Source: JANLQX01 sp031418775
Lineage (GTDB): Bacteria > Actinomycetota > Acidimicrobiia > Acidimicrobiales > JANYDT01
Reading direction: 5' to 3'
NCBI GenBank assembly: GCA_031418775.1
Contig: JANOJN010000119.1
Coordinates: 1-6,772, forward strand
Length of the DNA: 6,772 bases
This document shows positions 1-5,080 of this stretch, one piece after another; within the stretch, counting starts at the first letter, position 1; every line of letters begins with the position of its first letter. The position numbers and the translations under genes are program-made. The notes beneath the pieces were generated by a model. That model saw only the letters and a program-made list of their open reading frames with translations, did no database searches and was not told the origin of the DNA.

Positions 1-1238
1 ACGCCCGCCGGGCGCTCGCGCTGGCCGAAGGGTCGGGCGATCCGCAGCTCGTCGCCGGAGCGTTGACAAACCTCGAATTCCTCGGATCGCTCGCCGGGCG
101 CGGTCTCGCCGTCGAGGCCGTCGGGCAGGTCGCCCGCACCGGCGTCTCGACGGGGCGGGAGATCCTGGTCCGCCCGGACTGGACGCACGGTCTGCTCCTC
201 ATGTTTGACGACCACCTGTTGGAGGCCCGCGAACGGTTCGCCACCCTCTACAGCGAAGCCGCCGATCGCGGTGACGAGCAGTCGCTGCCATTCATCCTGT
301 TCCATCTGGCGCGCGCCGAGCTGCTGTCCGGCCAATGGACGCAAGCCCTTCAGACGGCGAGAGAGTGCTCCGAGACGACCCGCTCCAGCGGCCAAGCGAT
401 GGAACATCCCTACGCCTGCGATATCGAAGCACTCGTCGAGGCCCACCTCGGCGCCGTCGATTCAGCCTTGACGAAAATCGCCGAGGGGCTCGAGCTGACC
501 GACAGGTTCGCGGTCATTCCAGCGCGACTGGAGATGATGGCGACACGCGGGTTCCTCGAGTTCTCCCTTGGCCGCAACGACGAAGCCGACCGCACGTTGA
601 CGGAGGTGGCTGCGGCCGCCGAGGACTCCGGACTGCTCGAGCCTGCGCTGTTCCGCTACCACGGGGATGCGATCGAGGCAAAGATCGCCCTGGGTCGTCT
701 CGACGAGGCAGCAACGCTGGTCGATGGGGTCGAAAGGCTCGCCGCGACGCTGCAACGGCCGTGGTTGGCGCTGATCGCCGGGCGCGGCAGCGGCCTGCTG
801 CTGGCGGCCCGCGGCCAGCTCGACGACGCCTGCGACGTGCTCGCCGCGGCGCTCGCCGAGGATCGTGCCGGGCAACCGTTCGAGCGGGCGCGCACACTGC
901 TGGCGTTCGGATCCGTACAGCGCCGCCACCGCCAGAAGCGTGGCGCCCGCGACGCGCTCGTCGCGGCCCACGACACGTTCGCCGGACTCGGGGCGGTGTT
1001 GTGGGTCGACAAGGCCGCCGCCGAACTGGCCCGGGTGGGTGGACGACCGGCCACTTCCGGGCTGACGCCGACGGAGCTCCAGGTTGCCGAGCTGATCGCC
1101 GCCGGACGCACCTACCGCGAGGTCGCGGCCGAGCTGTTCATCAGCCCGAAGACCGTCCAGTGGAACCTGTCGAAGGTCTACCGCAAGCTCGACATCCGGT
1201 CGCGAGCCGAGCTCCCCGGCCGGTTGGAACACCGGTGA
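1..1238 (+). CDS. LuxR-family (LAL-like) transcriptional regulator, 3' part
   Basis: The reading frame is open from the left edge (first full codon at 3-5), so the start lies outside the window; a TTG at 63 is internal to this frame and has no ribosome site of its own. About 411 residues are visible. The first ~330 are Ala/Leu/Glu-rich paired helices (for example LGRNDEADRTL, LGRLDEAATLV, RGQLDDACDVL), the pattern of TPR-like repeats in the MalT/LAL class. Nucleotides 1060-1235 encode a GerE/LuxR helix-turn-helix: LTPTELQVAELIAAGRTYREVA, then ELFISPKTVQWNLSKVYRKL and DIRSRAEL, ending a few residues later as usual. Family members normally carry an N-terminal AAA/STAND ATPase that senses a ligand; that part is not visible, so ATPase and ligand are inference. 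It presumably binds DNA in the cytoplasm, and the gene 92 bp downstream on the same strand is a natural target candidate. Confidence 0.9.
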   Translation, partial: ARRALALAEGSGDPQLVAGALTNLEFLGSLAGRGLAVEAVGQVARTGVSTGREILVRPDWTHGLLLMFDDHLLEARERFATLYSEAADRGDEQSLPFILFHLARAELLSGQWTQALQTARECSETTRSSGQAMEHPYACDIEALVEAHLGAVDSALTKIAEGLELTDRFAVIPARLEMMATRGFLEFSLGRNDEADRTLTEVAAAAEDSGLLEPALFRYHGDAIEAKIALGRLDEAATLVDGVERLAATLQRPWLALIAGRGSGLLLAARGQLDDACDVLAAALAEDRAGQPFERARTLLAFGSVQRRHRQKRGARDALVAAHDTFAGLGAVLWVDKAAAELARVGGRPATSGLTPTELQVAELIAAGRTYREVAAELFISPKTVQWNLSKVYRKLDIRSRAELPGRLEHR

Positions 1239-1275
1239 TCCGTCGTTAATCCCAGCCGACTGGCCGATTTCTATC

Positions 1276-1289
1276 GCCTCGACCGAGGC
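1276..1289. promoter_or_regulatory. Inverted repeat in the regulator / YceI-like gap, possible operator
   Basis: GCCTCGACCGAGGC has perfect 6-bp arms around a 2-bp centre. It lies between a weak -35-like TTTCTA (1268-1273) and a weak -10-like CATAGT (1291-1296), 17 bp apart, upstream of the gene starting at 1331. That would suit an operator in a promoter spacer. It could equally be a small terminator hairpin (5-bp stem, GACC loop) for the regulator gene, which ends 37 bp earlier; no T-run follows. Confidence 0.3.
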
Positions 1290-1314
1290 TCATAGTCGAG
1301 GGCGCCAACCATGT

Positions 1315-1322
1315 AGAAGGAG
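1315..1322 (+). promoter_or_regulatory. Shine-Dalgarno site for the YceI-like gene
   Basis: AGAAGGAG ends 8 nt before the ATG at 1331. It is among the best ribosome-binding sites in the window and fixes the start of that gene. Confidence 0.8.
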
Positions 1323-1330
1323 CCCCGAAC

Positions 1331-1882
1331 ATGTCTGTCTCGACCACCGAGCGCCCGGCCACTCATCAAACGAACCCTGCGAAACGCGCCGGACCTGCCG
1401 ATCTCATCCGCACGATCGGCGGTGTCCATCTACCCGCCGCCGGGCCGTGGGAGATCGGCAGCGGGCAACGCCTCGGCCTCGCAGCCGGCGGCCTGCGAAC
1501 GCGGGAGCTGCCCGCCCGAGTGCTCTGTGGGACGCTGATCGTCGCCGACGACCTGCTGGGCTCGTCGCTCGACTTCACCATGCTCGTGTCCGACACGGCG
1601 GATTGTGTTCTCTTCTCCACTCGGGTAACCGGGCTCCTGTCTCTCGACTCGTGGCGGGCCGATGGCATGACGACGACCGCCAGCGGCTCCCGCCCGGCGT
1701 CATTGCAGCTCCGCTACCACGGCGTTTTCCACCAGCGGGGACGGCCACCGTCGCTCTGGCTCACCATTCAGGCCACCGTCGACGTGCCCGAGCTGGGCGG
1801 CGCCGTCGGGCATCGACGGGCCAGGCGGTTGAAGATGGCCGCCGAGCTGAACCTCAACCCGCGCGTTGCTAGCGCCCGGTAA
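1331..1882 (+). CDS. Hypothetical protein, possibly divergent YceI-like
   Basis: A 183-aa protein whose ATG is supported by AGAAGGAG at 8 nt. No signal peptide or membrane segment is seen; the first ~30 residues are polar and probably disordered. From about residue 38 to 150 the pattern is beta-rich and loosely follows the YceI lipocalin-like fold: a GPWEI opening, a conserved-looking GTLIVADD strand-turn (67-74), SSLDFTMLVSD (78 onwards), a central Leu/Ser strand pair, and a late LQLRYHGVFHQRG..SLWLTIQATVDV hairpin where YceI proteins have their G-L-T-x-x-G-V strand. The family is about this size and binds isoprenoid-like lipids, but the usual D-x-x-H-S motif is absent (IGSGQRLG instead), so family and ligand are uncertain. 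It follows the LuxR-type regulator by 92 bp on the same strand and may be controlled by it. A strong hairpin directly after the stop suggests its transcript ends there. That it is a real gene is much surer than its family. Confidence 0.75.
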   Translation: MSVSTTERPATHQTNPAKRAGPADLIRTIGGVHLPAAGPWEIGSGQRLGLAAGGLRTRELPARVLCGTLIVADDLLGSSLDFTMLVSDTADCVLFSTRVTGLLSLDSWRADGMTTTASGSRPASLQLRYHGVFHQRGRPPSLWLTIQATVDVPELGGAVGHRRARRLKMAAELNLNPRVASAR

Positions 1883-1884
1883 AC

Positions 1885-1910
1885 CGCGGTGGGCTACTGT
1901 GCCCACCGCG
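1885..1910 (+). terminator. Strong hairpin after the YceI-like gene, probable terminator
   Basis: Two perfectly complementary 10-nt GC-rich arms (CGCGGTGGGC at 1885-1894, GCCCACCGCG at 1901-1910) enclose a TACTGT loop, starting 2 bp after the TAA stop. No T-run follows (ACCTTGTG), which is common for terminators of high-GC actinobacteria. Location and stability make termination the best reading; being symmetrical it could work on either strand. Confidence 0.7.
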
Positions 1911-1960
1911 ACCTTGTGAGCGCGATGTCGCTGTCTGGTCACTTCCCGAAAGGAGAGGCC

Positions 1961-2077
1961 GTGACCAGCTCGTCAGTGTCCTTCGCTGCGCAGGTCAGTC
2001 GGCTCTCGTGCAACGATGCTGCGACTGCGCAGTCCTTCCTCCGAGCATTGACATCGGCGGATCGGAGACCGTCGTGA
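1961..2077 (+). CDS. Possible small ORF, 38 aa, unknown
   Basis: A GTG start at 1961 lies 5 nt after a very good Shine-Dalgarno, AAAGGAG (1949-1955), in an otherwise gene-free stretch. The predicted 38-residue peptide is Ser/Ala-rich with one Cys, probably helical (SFAAQVSRL, TAQSFLRAL), and has no hydrophobic segment and no family I recognise. Its stop overlaps the GTG of the next small ORF as GTGA (2074-2077), the arrangement of translationally coupled genes. It could be a small protein, a leader peptide, or the surviving start of a broken gene. The ribosome site is seen; expression is inference. Confidence 0.3.
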   Translation: MTSSSVSFAAQVSRLSCNDAATAQSFLRALTSADRRPS

Positions 2078-2208
2078 CTTTCTCAGCCGAGTCCATCTCG
2101 CGGCATAGCCCGGAATCCGCGCTCGAAGGGTCGGTCGTGGTGTCACAAATGTGCCGATCAGGGATACTCGACAACCACGCCGCACGGCCGCCTTCGACCG
2201 GTGCGTGA
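2074..2208 (+). CDS. Possible small ORF, 44 aa, coupled to the preceding one
   Basis: A GTG at 2074 overlaps the stop of the preceding small ORF by 4 nt (GTGA) and has GGAG (2064-2067) 6 nt before it, so both coupling and a ribosome site are present. The 44-residue product (begins VTFSAESISRH, ends RPPSTGA) has one Cys, no membrane segment and no recognisable motif. It may be the second of two small coupled genes, or together with the first the remnant of one longer gene broken by a frameshift at the GTGA. Codon choice is less GC3-biased than in neighbouring genes, which lowers confidence. Confidence 0.22.
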   Translation: MTFSAESISRHSPESALEGSVVVSQMCRSGILDNHAARPPSTGA

Positions 2209-2443
2209 GCACACCCGACTTTGCTTGATATGTGCGGACCAGGAAGCCGGGCTCCCTCCGGGCAAAGGAAAGCACGTCAGTCCTGCTGCCGTTGCGGGGC
2301 ACTTCCAGAACCACGCGCGAATGGTCCGGGGAGCCAGTTGCTCGGAGCCGAGCGGTGGAAAATGCGCGCCGGCGCGGCCAGCCCGAGAGCCGCACTTCTT
2401 TCGGGAGAATTCCAAAGGGACCTCGCGATCGTCACACCCCCTT

Positions 2444-2457
2444 CGTACACTTGTACG
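2444..2457 (+). promoter_or_regulatory. SOS-box-like palindrome over the -10 box of the HNH gene
   Basis: CGTACACTTGTACG has perfect 6-bp arms (CGTACA / TGTACG) and stops 1 nt before the ATG at 2459. It holds a good -10 element, TACACT (2446-2451), 7 nt before the A of the ATG; with no Shine-Dalgarno present, this fits a leaderless transcript starting at the ATG. The site matches the actinobacterial LexA box (TCGAAC-N4-GTTCGA) at CG.AC-N4-GT.CG, with one symmetrical A/T swap in each arm. A repressor bound here would cover the -10 box. That it is LexA is inference. Confidence 0.55.
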
Positions 2458-2458
2458 C

Positions 2459-3814
2459 ATGGAAGTCATCGACCCCGCCGAGATCATGAAAGGGTTCAGC
2501 CGCGTCGACCTCCGCGCCGCTCGTGCCGATGAACTACGCGGCGTGCTCGACAACATCCGCTGTGTCCGTGCACGGCTCGACGGCGTCGAGGCCGAGGTCG
2601 CCCGTCGACTCGAAACGGTCACCGGCACTCCGGAACGAGATGTCGCCAAAGGCGCGCAACGCTCCAACCGTCACGGCTCCAAGGTCATGGCTCGCGCGGC
2701 GGCGCTGGCCAATACTCCGGAACTCTCCGACGCACTCGAGGCCGGCGATCTAGGCGGCGACCGCGTCGACGTGTTCGCCAAGGTCTTGGCCGCACTTGAT
2801 GGTCCGGTGAAAGCACGGCTCACCGAAGCCGCACCCGAACTCATCGAACAAGCCGCCACATCCGGCTCCACGCCGGAGGAGTTTGCCGTCAGCCTCAACG
2901 CCGCCGCGGAGCAGATCGCCGCCGACGGCGGGATAAGCCGACTCGAACGCCAACGCCGCGCTACCCGCCTGCGAACCTGGACCGACCGCGCCTCCGGGAT
3001 GTGGCGACTCTCCGGCTCGTTTGATCCGGAGTCCGGCGCCCGACTGCACGGCCGCCTCGAAGCCGCCATGGCGGCGATGTTCGCCGCCAAGACCCCATCC
3101 ACTGCGCCGACCGACGCCGGCGAGAAGCAAGACCACCTCCGCGCCCTCGCACTGTTGACGTTGACCAAAGGTGTCATCGGGTCACAAGCACGGCCGGCCG
3201 GGTCAAAAGCGCGGCCAGCCGCCCCGACCGGCCCCGAACCCACCGATGGCGGCGCGACGGACCGGCCGACGTCACCTGATGAATGGGACGAGTTCGCGGC
3301 CGAGGTGGGCACCGCATCGACACGATTCGGTCGACCCGAATGCGTCTTCGTGATCGACACCACCAACCTCGACCACGACGGCAACCCAACCGTGGACTGG
3401 GGCATTCCCGTCACCATCCCCTGGGCACGGGTCCAAGACCTCTGCACCAACGCCGCCATCCGACCGGTCACCGTTCGAGACGGTGCCGTGATCGACGCCG
3501 ATGGCGAACTCAATCTCGGCCGCACCACCCGCCTCGCCAACCGCGCCCAACGACGCGCCCTGCGCGCCATCTACGCCATACCCGGCTGCAACGTCACGTT
3601 CGACCACACCAAACCACACCACGTGCACTGGTGGCGCCACGGCGGACCTACCAACTTCGCCAACCTTCTTCCGTTGTGCAGCCAACACCACCACGCCGCC
3701 CACGAAGGCGGCTGGATCCTCACCCTCGGACCCAACCGCGAACTCAACATCGAACTTCCGAGCGGCCAGATCATGCGAACCGGACCACCCCGGCGACGAC
3801 CGGCCGCGGCGTGA
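2459..3814 (+). CDS. DUF222 / HNH endonuclease family protein (13E12-like)
   Basis: 451 aa from the ATG at 2459. The DUF222 region runs from about residue 14 (LRAARADELRGVLDNIRCVRARLDGVE, helical) to ~240. A Pro/Ala-rich linker with a 7-aa tandem repeat follows (241-275), then the second half from RPECVFVID through LGRTTRLANRAQRRALRAIY to a C-terminal HNH domain: PGC (375-377), KPHHVHWW (385-392), GGPTN (395-399), N402, LPLCSQHHH (404-412), H415 and EGGW (416-419). This is the layout of actinobacterial 13E12-family proteins, predicted metal-dependent DNA endonucleases; the biological role is unsettled. Only two HNH cysteines remain (C377, C407) where relatives I know usually have four. Leaderless expression from the promoter-palindrome just upstream explains the start choice; the frame is open further up to 2201, but that part lacks family sequence. 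The C-terminal RRRPAAA tail is basic. Confidence 0.93.
   Translation: MEVIDPAEIMKGFSRVDLRAARADELRGVLDNIRCVRARLDGVEAEVARRLETVTGTPERDVAKGAQRSNRHGSKVMARAAALANTPELSDALEAGDLGGDRVDVFAKVLAALDGPVKARLTEAAPELIEQAATSGSTPEEFAVSLNAAAEQIAADGGISRLERQRRATRLRTWTDRASGMWRLSGSFDPESGARLHGRLEAAMAAMFAAKTPSTAPTDAGEKQDHLRALALLTLTKGVIGSQARPAGSKARPAAPTGPEPTDGGATDRPTSPDEWDEFAAEVGTASTRFGRPECVFVIDTTNLDHDGNPTVDWGIPVTIPWARVQDLCTNAAIRPVTVRDGAVIDADGELNLGRTTRLANRAQRRALRAIYAIPGCNVTFDHTKPHHVHWWRHGGPTNFANLLPLCSQHHHAAHEGGWILTLGPNRELNIELPSGQIMRTGPPRRRPAAA
3179..3220 (+). repeat. 21-bp tandem duplication in the HNH gene linker
   Basis: Two adjacent 21-bp units (3179-3199 and 3200-3220) match at 18 of 21 positions and keep frame, encoding GSQARPA then GSKARPA. 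They lie in the disordered linker between the DUF222 half and the HNH half, so copy number can probably vary without harming either domain. Two of the three differences change no residue. Confidence 0.8.
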
Positions 3815-3846
3815 GGCGCTGCGATCACGCGCAATCCGCCATGTCC

Positions 3847-3862
3847 GGCTTCCGAGGGAGCC
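3847..3862 (+). terminator. Possible weak terminator hairpin after the HNH gene
   Basis: GGCTTC (3847-3852) can pair with GGAGCC (3857-3862), with one G-T wobble and a CGAG loop, 32 bp after the stop of the HNH gene. No T-run follows. The rest of the 237-bp gap to the next gene (3815-4051) shows no gene, only C-rich low-complexity sequence and the promoter at its right end. Confidence 0.3.
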
Positions 3863-4038
3863 ATGCCATGCCCGCACCCCGACCCGCCCCCACCCCGCCG
3901 TCTCAACGGGTCACGTCCCGGCCGCCGACCCAAGCCCCCAGTTCCACTGCAAGCCCAGTCACCTCAGCCAGGCCCGGGTCGTCGGCTCGCGGAAGCGGAG
4001 CAACAGGTTCGCGGCTAGGTCCGAACGGGAGTTGGCCA

Positions 4039-4044
4039 TACATT
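4039..4044 (+). promoter_or_regulatory. -10 element, leaderless promoter of the dehalogenase-like gene
   Basis: TACATT ends 7 nt before the A of the ATG at 4052, the same geometry as at the HNH gene. There is no Shine-Dalgarno in the intervening TTCCCTCC-type sequence, so the transcript probably begins at or next to the ATG. No clear -35 is seen. Confidence 0.5.
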
Positions 4045-4051
4045 TCCCTCC

Positions 4052-4972
4052 ATGACCAAGACCCACGTGCAGCGCACACCCAATGGCATCGAGTTCGTCC
4101 GCACGCCCGATGACCGGTTCGCCGGGCTCGTCGACTTCCCCTATCTGCCGAAGTACGTCGAGATCGACGGTCTTCGCATGGCGTATGTCGAGGAGGGACC
4201 GGCGGACGGCCCGGTCACCCTCCTGCTCCACGGCGAGCCCACGTGGAGCTACCTGTACCGGCGGATGATCCCGGGTCTCGTCGCCGCCGGACGACGGGTC
4301 ATCGCTCCCGACCTGATCGGGTTCGGCCGGTCCGACAAACCGATCGAGCGGGCGGCCTACACCTACACCGGACATGTTGCCTGGCTCCGCCAGTTCGTCG
4401 AAGCCCTGGGTCTCAACGCCGTCACGCTGTTCTGCCAGGACTGGGGCGGGCTCCTCGGGCTCCGTGTTGCGGCGGAGAACCCCTCACGGTTCGATCGACT
4501 CGTCATCGCCAACACGGCCCTTCCCGACGGTTCCCCGATGACGGACGGCTTCATGATGTGGCAGAACGCCTCGCAGGCCATGCCGTTCATGGACTGCGGC
4601 GCCCTTCTCAAGCGTGCCGTCCAGTCCCGGGAGCTCACCGAGGCCGAGATGGACGCGTACCGGGCCCCGTTCCCCGACGAGCAGCACATGGCTGGGGCGC
4701 GTCAGTTTCCCTTGCTCGTGCCGACCTCGCCCGACGACCCGGCTGTCCCGGCGAACCGGGCGGCGTGGGCCGTGTTGCGCGCGTGGACGAAACCGGTGCT
4801 CACCCTCTGGGCTCCTGGTGACGTCGTCCTCGGCGGCTACCAGCCCTCGTTCGCCGACACCATCCCCGGAGCGGCCGGGCAGCCGCATCAGACGTTCTCC
4901 CCGGCGGGTCATTTCATCCAGGACGACTGCGGGCCCGAACTGGTCGACGCAATGCTCGCCTGGATCGGTTGA
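4052..4972 (+). CDS. Haloalkane dehalogenase-like alpha/beta hydrolase (subfamily I)
   Basis: 306 aa, full length for the family (DhlA of Xanthobacter is about 310). Haloalkane dehalogenases split carbon-halogen bonds with water, giving an alcohol, halide and a proton; they act in the cytoplasm without cofactor. The N-terminus has the class signature RTPDDRFAGL..FPYLPKYVE. Oxyanion loop HGEPTW is at 60-65, and the nucleophile elbow QDWGG at 129-133 gives nucleophile D130 and first halide-binding W131. The second halide tryptophan is probably W170 (GFMMWQN), the catalytic acid D257 (WAPGD, after the seventh strand as in subfamily I), and the base H287 (AGHFIQDD). The cap domain lies between about 155 and 230. 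No signal peptide. It stands alone on its strand with its own probable leaderless promoter and is convergent with the SDR gene. Many such proteins are annotated by homology only, so halogenated-substrate activity is likely but unproven. Confidence 0.9.
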   Translation: MTKTHVQRTPNGIEFVRTPDDRFAGLVDFPYLPKYVEIDGLRMAYVEEGPADGPVTLLLHGEPTWSYLYRRMIPGLVAAGRRVIAPDLIGFGRSDKPIERAAYTYTGHVAWLRQFVEALGLNAVTLFCQDWGGLLGLRVAAENPSRFDRLVIANTALPDGSPMTDGFMMWQNASQAMPFMDCGALLKRAVQSRELTEAEMDAYRAPFPDEQHMAGARQFPLLVPTSPDDPAVPANRAAWAVLRAWTKPVLTLWAPGDVVLGGYQPSFADTIPGAAGQPHQTFSPAGHFIQDDCGPELVDAMLAWIG

Positions 4973-5026
4973 GCAACTGCTCGCCGATCCTTCCGCCATC
5001 ACGACTCACCGCTTGCCGCCTTCCGA

Positions 5027-5050
5027 CCGAGCGACCGAGCGGCCGAGCGG
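5027..5050. repeat. Three tandem 8-bp repeats between convergent genes
   Basis: CCGAGCGA, CCGAGCGG, CCGAGCGG follow one another, flanked by partial CCGA copies on both sides. The segment also folds (CGGCC-GAGC-GGCCG, 5040-5053) and is followed by a short GGGT-AACA-ACCC hairpin (5062-5073). It sits in the 108-bp gap between the dehalogenase-like and SDR stops and may help termination in both directions, though neither hairpin has a T-run. Confidence 0.45.
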
Positions 5051-5080
5051 CCGACCGAAACGGGTAACAACCCAGCGCGC

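Larger units (their letters stand above)
1883..2458. other. 576-bp stretch without a convincing long gene
   Basis: Between the YceI-like gene and the HNH gene no long frame shows actinobacterial codon bias; open frames on both strands here are low-complexity or of mixed composition. Visible contents are the hairpin at 1885-1910, two possible tiny overlapping ORFs (1961-2208), an inverted repeat GCTCGG-AG-CCGAGC at 2340-2353, a perfect 12-bp palindrome CGCGCCGGCGCG at 2365-2376, and the promoter-palindrome at 2444-2457. I could match no tRNA or known riboswitch here. The stretch may be a long regulatory region, relics of a degraded gene, or the flank of an inserted HNH unit. Confidence 0.5.

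Noticed and set aside
335..1249. A 304-codon frame overlapping the LuxR regulator
   Set aside because: Arg/Pro-rich translation typical of an off-frame reading of GC-rich DNA; the regulator frame holds a clear LuxR HTH.
2209..2443. Riboswitch or small RNA in the leader of the HNH gene
   Set aside because: The palindromes at 2340-2353 and 2365-2376 are short and I could match no conserved core of any known riboswitch; the gene also looks leaderless.
2201..2458. N-terminal extension of the HNH protein by 86 residues to GTG 2201
   Set aside because: The added sequence is unlike DUF222 proteins, has no ribosome site, and would run through the promoter-palindrome; the family-like sequence begins right at ATG 2459.
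3283..4113. A 276-codon plus-strand frame across the HNH gene end and the gap
   Set aside because: Mostly Arg/Pro/His low-complexity shadow of the HNH frame; no start signal and no family likeness.
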